The notes below the pieces were generated by a model. That model was not told the DNA's origin. It did no database searches and saw only the letters and a list, made by a program, of their open reading frames with translations. Source: Novosphingobium cyanobacteriorum (GTDB lineage: Bacteria; Pseudomonadota; Alphaproteobacteria; Sphingomonadales; Sphingomonadaceae). Taken from it: DNA of 64,000 nucleotides. Made by a program: the position numbers and the translations under genes. The number at the start of each line of letters is the position of its first letter. The first letter of the stretch is position 1. Where the stretch lies: positions 186,001-250,000 of the forward strand of contig NZ_JAROCY010000003.1 of the NCBI RefSeq assembly GCF_029436685.1, read 5' to 3'. This document shows, in pieces, positions 45,304 through 53,938 of this stretch.

Positions 45304-47268
45304 TCAATCGCGCCAGCCGGACAGATCCGGCCCCAGCCCTTGCGCGAGCGGCTGGAGGAACGGTTCGAACTGGCGCCAGTGATCGAGGCCGGAGCGGTAG
45401 ATCGGCTGGCGCACCTGTTCGGAGCTGACCGTGCGCACGGCGCGATCATTCTCGAAGAAACGCAGCGTGGCGGGATCGAACGGCACGCCAACCGCATCAA
45501 GCAGCGCGCGCACCTGCGCCTCGGTGCTTTCGACAAGGTCTTCATAGACCAGCGTGTGCACCGCGCCGGGCTGCGTGGCGTGGAAGTGACGGACGATAGC
45601 CAGATAGTGCCGGTAATAGGCGGCAAGGTCATCGAGGCTGTAGGAGAATTCCTGCCCTTCGGCGAAGAGCTGCTTGAAGCCCGAGAAGCACGCCGCCATC
45701 GGATGCCGCCGCACATCCACGATCCGCGCGTTCGGCAGGATCATGCGAATAAGGCCGATGTAGCGAAAATTGTTGGGCATCTTGTCGATGAATTTCGCGC
45801 GGCCGAGGCGGCGGTGGACCTGCGCCAGCGCGAGATATTCCTCGCCCCAGCCGCGTAGTTCCGCTGGGGTTGCCGCCGCCAGCCGCTCCGCTCCGCCTTC
45901 CAGCTCGATCCGCGAGGCGATCGAGGCGATATATGGCAGTTCCATTGTGCCTTCGATCTGCGGATGGCTGGCAAGGATCTGTTCGACAAGCGTTGAGCCC
46001 GAGCGCGGCAGGCCGACGACGAAGATCGGTGCATCGCTGTCAACACCACTGCCCTGCCGCGCGGCGAGGAATTCGGGCGTGTAAAGATCGAGTGTGCGCG
46101 TAGCCTCAGCCGCAAAGTCGCGCCCTTCCCCGCCAAAGTGGCGGCGGGCCAGTGCCGCGCCGGTGGCATAGTGGGTAAAGGCCTCTTGCACATTGCCGGC
46201 GTCTTCGAGCCGACGGGCAAGCGCATAGGACAGGCGCATGCGGTCATCGTCAGGCAGGCGACCGTCCAGCAGGCGACGCATCTCGGCCTCGTCGGCATCG
46301 GTGAGCACGCCGATCTTGAGATTGGCGAGGCCCCACCACGGCTCGCCCGCCTGCGGGCTGAGCGCGGTGGCGCGGCGATAGGCGGCAATGGCGATATCGC
46401 GCTTGCCCGCGGTGCGCGCGGCATGGCCGTGGTTGACCGCGACGCGGGCATTGGCGGGAAAGGCCTCGGCCAGTTCGGCATGGATCGCCTCTGCCCCCGC
46501 GTCATCGCCCAGCAGGCCCAGGCAGGCGGCCTGCAGGTTGCGCCAGGCGAAGTTGGCGGGATCGGCGGCAAGCAGCGGCTGCAATTCCGCTATCGCCTTG
46601 CCCGCCTGTCGCCCGGCGTAGAGCGCGTGGGCAAGATCGAAGCGGATGCGCGTGCTGTCCGGCGCCAGCGTCAGCGCGTGGCGCAGCAGGGTTTCCGCCG
46701 AAGCGGTGGAACGGCGGGCAACGTGGCACGCGGCCATCAGGCGAAAGCCTTCGGCATGGCGCGGATTGGCGGTGCAGAAGCGCTGCAGCATGGGCTCTGC
46801 TTCGGTATGGCGGCCCAGCACGACGAGTTCGGCGGCGCGGCCGAGATCGGGATGGCCCGCGTCGATGCGCGCCAGTGCGGCCTGCGCGCGCAGCTCACGC
46901 GGTGCATCTCCGGCAACGAAGGCGCGGTCTTCAATGGCGCGCCAGGATTCGGCATGGTTGGGATCGAGCCGCACCGCTTCATCTAGCTGGCGGTCCCCTT
47001 CCCCGCCGCGGCCGATGGCGCACAGGCAGAGCCCTAGTTCGAAGCGGGTGCGAGCCGCATTGGGATAGGCGCGGGCGAGATCGTTGAGGATGGGGAGCGC
47101 GTCCGACGGGCGGCCGAGGCGGCGCAGCGCGGAAGCGAGGATCAGGCGTGGCCGGGGGTCGGACGGCGCGCGGGCGACGATACCCCGGGCGATCCGCTCG
47201 GCACTTGCAGGGTCCTTCGCCAAGGCGGCGGCGGCCTGTTCGAGCGGGTCCTGCGTCACGATCGGCAT
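45304..47268 (-). CDS. TPR-repeat sulfotransferase-family protein (copy 2)
   Basis: This 654-residue protein has about 380 residues of tetratricopeptide repeats, then a sulfotransferase-like domain with FVVGLPRSGSTLVEQILAS (PAPS loop) and FIDKMPNNFRYIGLIRMILPNARIVDVRRHP. It is clearly a paralogue of the protein at 31205-32815, with longer TPR. It is cytoplasmic by lack of signal peptide. It sits between a TBDR and the cytochrome c/amine oxidase pair in one operon. A role in modifying the imported compound or the outer-membrane receptor is possible; neither is shown by sequence. Confidence 0.88.
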   Translation of the reverse strand: MPIVTQDPLEQAAAALAKDPASAERIARGIVARAPSDPRPRLILASALRRLGRPSDALPILNDLARAYPNAARTRFELGLCLCAIGRGGEGDRQLDEAVRLDPNHAESWRAIEDRAFVAGDAPRELRAQAALARIDAGHPDLGRAAELVVLGRHTEAEPMLQRFCTANPRHAEGFRLMAACHVARRSTASAETLLRHALTLAPDSTRIRFDLAHALYAGRQAGKAIAELQPLLAADPANFAWRNLQAACLGLLGDDAGAEAIHAELAEAFPANARVAVNHGHAARTAGKRDIAIAAYRRATALSPQAGEPWWGLANLKIGVLTDADEAEMRRLLDGRLPDDDRMRLSYALARRLEDAGNVQEAFTHYATGAALARRHFGGEGRDFAAEATRTLDLYTPEFLAARQGSGVDSDAPIFVVGLPRSGSTLVEQILASHPQIEGTMELPYIASIASRIELEGGAERLAAATPAELRGWGEEYLALAQVHRRLGRAKFIDKMPNNFRYIGLIRMILPNARIVDVRRHPMAACFSGFKQLFAEGQEFSYSLDDLAAYYRHYLAIVRHFHATQPGAVHTLVYEDLVESTEAQVRALLDAVGVPFDPATLRFFENDRAVRTVSSEQVRQPIYRSGLDHWRQFEPFLQPLAQGLGPDLSGWRD

Positions 47269-47319
47269 CTGCTTTTCAAAACCGCGTTCTTGTTATCTGT
47301 ACAACACTTCAGGGAGGTT

Positions 47320-47353
47320 GTCCCGGTCGCCGTGGGAGATCGGCGACCGGGAC
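47320..47353. terminator. Stem-loop between TBDR and sulfotransferase genes
   Basis: GTCCCGGTCGCCG (47320-47332) pairs perfectly with 47341-47353 around an 8-base loop, 16 bases after the TBDR stop. Without a T-run it may cause partial termination, giving more receptor than downstream enzymes. Confidence 0.6.
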
Positions 47354-47369
47354 CATCGTCAACCCGTCA

Positions 47370-49898
47370 TCAGAACGTGAAGGTGGCGCGGGCGTAGTAA
47401 TACCCGCCGTTGATGCCCCACGGGGTGAAGGCGAGCGGCGCGTTATACACGTTGCCGCCGCTGGCGGGACGGCCGCCAACGGTGGGGATCGTCGGTGCCT
47501 TCTTGTCGAACAGATTGTTCGCGCCGACATCCAGTCGGAAGCCGCCGGTCAGCTTGTAACCGACGTTCAGGTCGGTGATCGCGGTTGTGCCGATCTTGAG
47601 TTCGGTCACGCCGTCAGCGCCGGGGTTGCCGCTGCCGCTGTAGCTGGTCCACTGGGCCGAGCTGCCATAAATCGTTTCGCGCAGGTTCACCGAGAATTTG
47701 CCCAACGTCCACAGCGCGTTGACGATTGTCTTCACCCGCGGGGTCGAGCGGGTCAGCGCATCGCGCGAGTTGCGGTCGAGCAGGTCGGTCTGGCCATAGG
47801 CCGGATTGGCAACCTGCGCAGGCAGCGGATAGACCTTGAGCAGCTTGGTGGTGTTGTAGTTGAAGCCCACCGTCCAAGCGACCTTGCCGGCATCGTCGAA
47901 GTCAGTGGTGTAATCGAGCGTGGCTTCGATGCCGCGGGTGCGGGTATCCGCGCCGTTGGTGAAGATGTTGATGCCCGAATACGAGGTGGCATCAACCAGC
48001 GAGATGCCGCGTGCGACCAGCGCGTCGAGGATCGCCTGCGAGACCACTTCAGTGCCGAACGAGCCGAAGATCGCGGCCGAAGGCACGATGCGCTTCTTCA
48101 GCTTGATCTGGTAGGCATCGATCGTGAGCTGCATGCCCGGGATCGGGTGGGCGACGAGGCCCGCCGAGAAGTTGGTGGACTTCTCAGGCTGCAGCGGGCC
48201 AAAGCCGAGCGCGGTAGAAGCAGGCGAGTTCGGCGGGAACTGGCCGAAGATGGTGCCGGGGCCGACGTTGACCGACGAATAGTAGGCTTCGGCCAGAGTC
48301 GGGGCGCGGAAACCGTTGGACACGGTGCCGCGGAGCGCAAAGGCTTCGCTGAAATCATAGCGCGCAGTGGCCTTGCCGGTCCAAACGTTGCCGAAGTCAG
48401 AGTAGTGCTCGTAGCGCCCGGCTAGGTCGATGTGCATGCCGGTTACCGGATCGACCGCGAGATCGATGTAGCCGGCATAAGCCTCACGACCGTTGGAGCC
48501 GGAGTCTGAAGGAGCGAAGCCAGGATAGGCTTGCGCGCCGCCCTTGTAGTATGAGGCCGGCTCGCCCGCGACAATGGTGTAGTTGTCCTTGCGGTAGTTG
48601 CCGCCGAACGCCAGCGTGATTGGCTTGGCCAGGCCCGCTTCGAATTCCTTGGTGACGCCGCCTTCGACCGCCCATTCCGAGTTGATCAGCGTGCCGTCGT
48701 AGAAATTGCGCTGCGGAGCGATCAGCGTCGGGTTCTGCAGTTGCAGATCGGCATAGAGCGCGGGGTTGACCGAGTTCAGCGTGTAGATCGCCACCGAGTC
48801 ACGCCCATATGTGAGCGAGAGATCCCAGTTCCAGCCGGACAGATCACCCTTGAAGCCGCCGGTAACCGAGAAGTCTTCCTCGCGCAGGCTTTCCTGCGGG
48901 TTGAAGCCCGCCGGGAACGGATAGACCGTTGCGCCCGTGCTGGTGGTGCCGACCACGCGCGTGGCGCGGCGGTAGTTCTGGTAGGACTTGGCGATGCGGT
49001 TGCCATAGCTGCCGAAGGCATAGGCCGAAACGTTGTCGCTCAGCTCGTAGCCTGCATTCACCATCACGTTGTAGATGGTGTACTTCGCATCGCCCAGGAT
49101 TGGGTTCACGTTCGGGAAGAACGGGTTGAGCTGCACGCCCGCAGCGTCGATGGGATCGATGTCGGTGCGGATGGAGCAGGTGGGCGTGAAGTAGCGGCGG
49201 TCGCAGTTGCCGCGCTGCGTGTAATCATGGAACTTGTATTCGCCGGTCACGTTCACGAAGCCGCGATCGCCCAACTTGAAGCCAATATTGAGCGCGCTGG
49301 AAATGGTTTCGCCATCGCCTTCATAATTCTTGCCGCCGGTAACGGTGAACAGGCCGCCTTCGGACTTGTCCTTGAGGATGATGTTGACCACGCCCGCAAT
49401 CGCGTCGGAACCATACTGCGCGGCGGCACCGTCCTGCAGGATTTCGATCTGGCCGATGGCGTTGGTGGGCACGAAGCTGAGATCGGTGGTGGCACCGCCC
49501 GAATAAGGCGAGCCGCCGAGCACCGCGAGGTTGGCGGTGGTGTGGCGGCGCTTGCCGTTGACCAGCACCAGCGTGTCATTCGGGCTCAGCCCGCGCAGCG
49601 CGACGCTGAGCGTGAGGTTGGCGGTATCGCCACCGAAGGCCTGGAAGTTCAGCGAGGGCAGGCTCTGCGCCAGAACTTGGCTGAGATCCTGCTGGCCAAC
49701 CGCCTGCATCGCTTGCGTTCCGACCACCTGCAGCGGGGCAGCGCTGTCAGCTGCGCGCATGCCGGTGGTGCGGGTGCCGGTGACGATGATGGCCTCACCG
49801 GCATCGCCAGGCGCAGGCGCTTCCTGCGCGAAAGCGGCGGTGGAAATAGCCGTGCTGGCAAGCAGGGCGACGGTGGCTGTCTTGGAAAATAGCGACAT
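47370..49898 (-). CDS. TonB-dependent outer-membrane receptor heading the amine oxidase operon
   Basis: The protein has 842 residues from ATG 49898 behind GGGGG; a longer frame upstream is intergenic. It has a signal peptide ending STAAFAQ, a TonB-box-like EAIIVTGTRTTG, a plug (with LSVALRGLSPNDTLVLVNGKRRH and GQIEILQDGAAAQYGSDAIAGVVNIILK), and a beta-barrel ending in YARATFTF. The VLVNGKRRHTT pattern marks a receptor group common in sphingomonads and xanthomonads with unknown substrates. It would import the compound that the downstream periplasmic amine oxidase acts on. RidA-like protein is divergent from it. Confidence 0.92.
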   Translation of the reverse strand: MSLFSKTATVALLASTAISTAAFAQEAPAPGDAGEAIIVTGTRTTGMRAADSAAPLQVVGTQAMQAVGQQDLSQVLAQSLPSLNFQAFGGDTANLTLSVALRGLSPNDTLVLVNGKRRHTTANLAVLGGSPYSGGATTDLSFVPTNAIGQIEILQDGAAAQYGSDAIAGVVNIILKDKSEGGLFTVTGGKNYEGDGETISSALNIGFKLGDRGFVNVTGEYKFHDYTQRGNCDRRYFTPTCSIRTDIDPIDAAGVQLNPFFPNVNPILGDAKYTIYNVMVNAGYELSDNVSAYAFGSYGNRIAKSYQNYRRATRVVGTTSTGATVYPFPAGFNPQESLREEDFSVTGGFKGDLSGWNWDLSLTYGRDSVAIYTLNSVNPALYADLQLQNPTLIAPQRNFYDGTLINSEWAVEGGVTKEFEAGLAKPITLAFGGNYRKDNYTIVAGEPASYYKGGAQAYPGFAPSDSGSNGREAYAGYIDLAVDPVTGMHIDLAGRYEHYSDFGNVWTGKATARYDFSEAFALRGTVSNGFRAPTLAEAYYSSVNVGPGTIFGQFPPNSPASTALGFGPLQPEKSTNFSAGLVAHPIPGMQLTIDAYQIKLKKRIVPSAAIFGSFGTEVVSQAILDALVARGISLVDATSYSGINIFTNGADTRTRGIEATLDYTTDFDDAGKVAWTVGFNYNTTKLLKVYPLPAQVANPAYGQTDLLDRNSRDALTRSTPRVKTIVNALWTLGKFSVNLRETIYGSSAQWTSYSGSGNPGADGVTELKIGTTAITDLNVGYKLTGGFRLDVGANNLFDKKAPTIPTVGGRPASGGNVYNAPLAFTPWGINGGYYYARATFTF

Positions 49899-50219
49899 GT
49901 GTAGACCCCCAATTGTGTTTGTCGCGGCGTTCCCTCCCAGGAAGCTGCCCGTTTGCTGCCGGTTGTCCGGTCTTCGGGCGTAGGTGCGATCTGGTCCATC
50001 GACTGACGGCAAAGGGATGCCGCACTGCGATCGCAGCGTTGCACTCCAAACACGCCCGGTTGGACATACGCCGTTCGGCGTATCTCGCACTTGCGAACGC
50101 GTTCTAGGGTGCCTGCCTAAGGCGCGTTTCCACGGCTGTCGTATTGTCAGTTTTCATATGCTGATGAGTGGAAACGCGGCATATTCGCACGGCCTGAAGC
50201 AGAAGAAGGACAAGCCACG
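49899..50219. promoter_or_regulatory. Divergent promoter region with an 18-bp palindrome
   Basis: These 321 bases separate the TBDR operon from the RidA-family gene. ATACGCCG-TT-CGGCGTAT at 50066-50083 is a perfect palindrome of 8-bp arms, a likely operator. The response regulator at 50770-51690 is a candidate binder by proximity only. Confidence 0.5.
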
Positions 50220-50738
50220 ATGCGCCGCACATTTCCCTTGAAGGCATTCCCTGCCATCGCAGCGGCAACCGCCGCCCTGGCCCTGAGCGTACCCGCACAG
50301 GCACAGGTCACACGGGTGCAGAAGAACCCCGATTCCCTGATCCTCGACGGCGCGGACGTGAAGGCCGGGACTGACCTGTTCTATCTGTCAGGCCAGCTTG
50401 CCTCGCCCATCGACCCGACCAAGACCTTTGCCGACGTGAAATCGATCGAGGACCTGGGCGACACCAAGACCCAGACGATCAGCACGCTGAACCGGATCAA
50501 GGAAATCCTGGCCGGACGCGGCTATGCAATGAGCGACATCATCAAGCTGACGCTGTTCGTGGCGGCTGACCCGAAGCTGGGCCACATGGACTTTGCCGGG
50601 GCCAACGCAGGCTTCAAGGAGTTCTTCAAGACTGCCGAAAACCCCAATACGGTGGCACGTTCCACCTTCCAGGTGGCAGCGCTGGCCGGTCCCTACTTCC
50701 TGATCGAGATCGAGGCGATCGCCGCCAAGAAAAAGTGA
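50220..50738 (+). CDS. Exported RidA/YjgF-family protein
   Basis: This 172-residue protein starts at ATG 50220 with AAGGA upstream and has a signal peptide (AFPAIAAATAALALSVPAQAQ). The rest is one Rid domain: SGQLA in the first strand, TLNRIKEILAGRGYAMSDIIKLTLFVAAD, and the conserved Arg in VARSTFQVAAL with Glu in LIEIEAIA. Cytoplasmic RidA speeds hydrolysis of reactive imines/enamines. Here export plus divergence from an operon with a Tat-exported amine oxidase, whose direct product is an imine, suggests a periplasmic imine deaminase partner. Other exported Rid proteins exist with unknown roles. Confidence 0.88.
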   Translation: MRRTFPLKAFPAIAAATAALALSVPAQAQVTRVQKNPDSLILDGADVKAGTDLFYLSGQLASPIDPTKTFADVKSIEDLGDTKTQTISTLNRIKEILAGRGYAMSDIIKLTLFVAADPKLGHMDFAGANAGFKEFFKTAENPNTVARSTFQVAALAGPYFLIEIEAIAAKKK

Positions 50739-50769
50739 TCACAGCAGCCGGAGGCCACCGCGCCTCCGG

Positions 50770-51690
50770 CTATTGCCCGGCAGACCGGATGGCGATCGCT
50801 GCCGCTGCCGCGCGGGTCTCCACACCCAGCTTTTCATAGATGCGTTCGAGGTGCTTCTGCACGGTGCGCGGGCTGATCGTCAGCACCTCGCTGATATCGG
50901 CGTTTGACTTGCCATAGCTGATCCACAGCAGCACTTCGGCTTCACGCTCGGTCAGGCCAAGGCGTTCCTGCAGGCGGGCAGCATCGACGCGGGGGTTCAT
51001 CGCGCTCAGGCGGATCAATACCTCGTTTTCCCGATATTGCGCGATCACGCCAAGTTCGAGCGAGCCGTCATCCTGTTCCAGGCGGACACTGGCGCCCTGC
51101 ACGTCGCGCCGCGCCAACAGGCGATCGAGCGCGGACTGCACCGGCGCGGGCAATCCGCTGTCCCCCTTGCGCCAGCCGGGCGCAAATCCCGCGATGGCGA
51201 GTTCGGCCATGGGCGTGCACCACAGCAGGCGACCGGAGGCGTCGGTCGCCATCATCATCCGCCCGGTGGCGTCGAGCCCGGTGGCGCTGGCATGCACCGC
51301 GCGCGCCTGCCCCATGTGGAGCCGCACGCGGGCGATCAGTTCATCCACGTCGACCGGCTTGCGCACATAATCGACCGCGCCGGCGGCAAAGCCCTGCACC
51401 ACGTGTTCGGGATCGGTCAGGCCGGTCATGAAGATTACTGGTACGTGCGCGGTTGCCGGATTGGCCTTGATCTGCCGCGTGGTCTCGAACCCCCCGATTC
51501 CGGGCATGACCGCATCCATCAGCACCAGATCTGGCACCACGTGGCCAAGCAGATCAAGCGCGGCATCGCCCGATGTGGCGACCAAGACAGTGACGCCGAC
51601 AACCTCAAGCGTGTCGGTAATCAGGCGCAGCGCATCGGGCCGGTCGTCAACAACCAGCACGGTGTCACGATGGGGAGGCAGCGCGGCCAT
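50770..51690 (-). CDS. LuxR-type response regulator
   Basis: This 306-residue protein has a complete receiver (acidic pair VVDDRPDA, phospho-acceptor Asp59 in LVLMDAVMPGIGG, Lys in VRKPVD). A 100-residue middle region resembles a degenerate PAS fold (GRMMMATDASGRLLWCTPMAELAIAGF). A C-terminal LuxR HTH follows (LTEREAEVLLWISYGKSNADISEVLTISPRTVQKHLERIYEKLG). Its start is 3 bases from the stop of the upstream hybrid kinase, so the pair is co-expressed. It is convergent with the RidA gene and may regulate the amine oxidase region; that link is positional. Confidence 0.92.
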   Translation of the reverse strand: MAALPPHRDTVLVVDDRPDALRLITDTLEVVGVTVLVATSGDAALDLLGHVVPDLVLMDAVMPGIGGFETTRQIKANPATAHVPVIFMTGLTDPEHVVQGFAAGAVDYVRKPVDVDELIARVRLHMGQARAVHASATGLDATGRMMMATDASGRLLWCTPMAELAIAGFAPGWRKGDSGLPAPVQSALDRLLARRDVQGASVRLEQDDGSLELGVIAQYRENEVLIRLSAMNPRVDAARLQERLGLTEREAEVLLWISYGKSNADISEVLTISPRTVQKHLERIYEKLGVETRAAAAAIAIRSAGQ

Positions 51691-51692
51691 GG

Positions 51693-53297
51693 TCAGAGCC
51701 CTTCAACCATTCGGCCCAGCGCGGCAAGATCGAAACGATCAAGGCACTGGTAAAGCGAGATGACGAGCGCACGCGCATCGGGCGCGGCCTTTTCGATGGC
51801 GCGGATTTCGGCTTCGATGCCGCGGACGTGACCAATCTTCAGCAGCTGTCGCAAAGCCGCCACATGCCGGCGCGCGGCTTCGGGCAGTGCATACTCCGAG
51901 GGTGTATCAGACGTATCAACCGCCAGCGCAGCCCTGCCTTCACGCAGCCAGACAAGACCGAGCAGGTTGCCGATGGCATCGACCAGCGCATCGACTTCCA
52001 CCGGCTTGTCGAGAAACAGGTCATGGGGGGGATCGATGTGCTCGGGCCCATGCCGTTCGTGTGCATTGGCCGAGAGCATCACGATGGCGAGGTCCTTGCC
52101 ATGCGTGGCGCGCAGGTGAGAGGCTGTTTCCCACCCAGATGGCCCCGGCATGGCGATATCGAGCAGTGCCAGGTCGAATTCACCGGCGTGGCACAGCGCC
52201 ACCGCGGTGGCGCCATCGGGCGCGGTCGCAACGCTGAAGCCAAGGTCTTCCATCGCACGGCGTACGAAGGAGAGCTGCGCCGGATCATCATCCATCACCA
52301 ACACGTGGCGACGGCGGCCTTCATAGCCGATGACGCGGGCAGGCCCGGCCGACGCCTCGCGCGCGCCAGCCACCTGGCCGAGCATCACGCGGACACGGAA
52401 GCACGAGCCCTGACCCGGCGTACTGACCAGTTCGATCTCTCCGCCAAGGATCTGCACCAGCGCGCGGGTGATCGGCAGACCGAGGCCAAAACCGCCGGTG
52501 CCCGTTTCCTCGCCACGATCGAACGGTGCAAAGATGGATTCCTGACGTTCGGGCGCGATGCCGGGGCCGGTATCGCGCACTTCGAACACTGCAACCTGGC
52601 CGGCATAGCGTACCGAGAGCACCACTTCGCCCCGATCGGTATACTTGATGGCATTGGTCAGCAGGTTGATGAGGATCTGGCGCAGGCGCTTCTGATCGGT
52701 GCGGACGGCGTCCGGCAAGCGACCTGTGATCTCGCAGCGGAAGCTGAGGCCCTTCGATGCGGCCGAAGGCCGGAACATGCGTTCGACCTGTTCGATGAAA
52801 GGCTGCAGACGCACCGTATCCTGCGCAATGCGCATGACGCCGTTCTCTATCAGCGAGATGTCGAGCAGGCCTTCGACAAGGTCGGTCAAGTGTTCGGCGC
52901 TGCGCTTGATCACGCGCGCCGCTTCCTGCGGATCGACGCCCGCGCCGCGCTCCAGCAGCTGGGCATAGCCATAGATGGCATTGAGCGGCGAGCGGATCTC
53001 GTGGCTGACGTTGGCGAGGTAACGGCTCTTGGCTGCGCTGGCGGCGATGGCTGCATCGCGCTCGCGCCGCAGTGACGCGATCAGACCCGCAGGCTTCGTT
53101 GCCTCTTCACCCGCAAGCGCCAGCCGCCATAGACCAGGAGCGAGGACACCAAGCACGACAACTGTAATCAGGATATGTGGGAGAAACGGAAGCCCGGGAA
53201 GCGGATATACAGCGAGAACAACGGTGCCCGCGACCATGCAGGCGACGGCCAAGAGACCGAGGCGCGGCAAACGCCGCGTGAACGATGGCGCGTTCAT
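51693..53297 (-). CDS. Hybrid sensor histidine kinase
   Basis: This 534-residue protein has two N-terminal membrane helices with a very short periplasmic loop, a dimerisation/phospho-acceptor region with VSHEIRSPLNAIYGYAQLL (His99), and an ATPase domain (QILINLLTNAIKY, DTGPGIAPE, GGFGLGL). A receiver follows (VMDDDPAQ, Asp in LALLDIAMPGPSG), then a 110-residue C-terminal helical segment that may be a degenerate phosphotransfer domain without an obvious HxxK His. Lack of a large sensor domain suggests membrane or cytosolic signal input. It is co-transcribed with the LuxR-type regulator. Confidence 0.92.
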   Translation of the reverse strand: MNAPSFTRRLPRLGLLAVACMVAGTVVLAVYPLPGLPFLPHILITVVVLGVLAPGLWRLALAGEEATKPAGLIASLRRERDAAIAASAAKSRYLANVSHEIRSPLNAIYGYAQLLERGAGVDPQEAARVIKRSAEHLTDLVEGLLDISLIENGVMRIAQDTVRLQPFIEQVERMFRPSAASKGLSFRCEITGRLPDAVRTDQKRLRQILINLLTNAIKYTDRGEVVLSVRYAGQVAVFEVRDTGPGIAPERQESIFAPFDRGEETGTGGFGLGLPITRALVQILGGEIELVSTPGQGSCFRVRVMLGQVAGAREASAGPARVIGYEGRRRHVLVMDDDPAQLSFVRRAMEDLGFSVATAPDGATAVALCHAGEFDLALLDIAMPGPSGWETASHLRATHGKDLAIVMLSANAHERHGPEHIDPPHDLFLDKPVEVDALVDAIGNLLGLVWLREGRAALAVDTSDTPSEYALPEAARRHVAALRQLLKIGHVRGIEAEIRAIEKAAPDARALVISLYQCLDRFDLAALGRMVEGL

Positions 53298-53546
53298 GCG
53301 ATGACCGCCATCTCAATGGCGGGGGATCCATTTCCCCATGCGCAGAGGCCTGCAAACCAAACGGCCGCGCCCCCACCCTGCAGGCTGGACATTTTCCCGA
53401 CGATCGACCCTTGTTGCCACTGCGTTAGTTAGTGCTGCAACCATATTGCACTGCATCGAAACGGGATACAAGTCCCACACGGCAGTAGTTCGGTCGATGC
53501 GGCAGGTCCGGCGTGCCCAGTTGATGCCAGCACGCCGGCGAACCGA

Positions 53547-53750
53547 TCAGATCATCTGGTCACGCTGCAGCCGCTGCAGCAGGCGAACTGCCACGGAATG
53601 GCGGATTGCCTTGCCTTCGCGCAGCTTGACCCAGGTATTCAGGCCGATGCCGAACCGGCTCTGGATCACTTCGGGCTTCTGACAGGGGATCATCGTGCGC
53701 ATCTTGGCGACGAGTTCGGGTTCGAGCTGGGTAAGTTTCTGAACGCGCAT
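53547..53750 (-). CDS. Small helix-turn-helix protein
   Basis: This 67-residue protein starts at ATG 53750 next to GAGGGA. The central part (PEVIQSRFGIGLNTWVKLREGKAIRHSVAVRLLQRL) fits a compact XRE-like HTH. The gene is monocistronic. An inverted repeat (AATCTGGC/GCCAGATT) lies 12 bases upstream of its start, between it and the divergent TBDR, and is a likely self-operator. Function is otherwise unknown, but the gene looks real: good composition and tight ribosome site. Confidence 0.7.
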   Translation of the reverse strand: MRVQKLTQLEPELVAKMRTMIPCQKPEVIQSRFGIGLNTWVKLREGKAIRHSVAVRLLQRLQRDQMI

Positions 53751-53761
53751 GGTCCCTCATG

Positions 53762-53785
53762 AATCTGGCGTTGTGATGCCAGATT
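53762..53785. promoter_or_regulatory. Inverted repeat between HTH gene and TBDR
   Basis: AATCTGGC (53762-53769) and GCCAGATT (53778-53785) are perfect 8-bp arms with an 8-base spacer. The site could control both the HTH gene and the TBDR. Confidence 0.5.
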
Positions 53786-53938
53786 ATGCCGCAGCGCATC
53801 ATGATACATACGCCATTTGCCCCATATGCCACTGTGATCGCATGGACGTATAAGGTGGCGTTTCGGCCCAACGGGTGGGTGACGCAGGCTGGTGCGCCGT
53901 CTAAGGCGCCGGCGAAACACCGTTTCCCGAGGTTATCC

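Noticed and set aside
53786-53938. Possible cobalamin riboswitch before the TBDR (a GCCACTGTGA word)
   Set aside because: The other conserved elements of the cobalamin riboswitch, such as the GGGAA and AGCCAGGAGACC-like segments, are not present in order.
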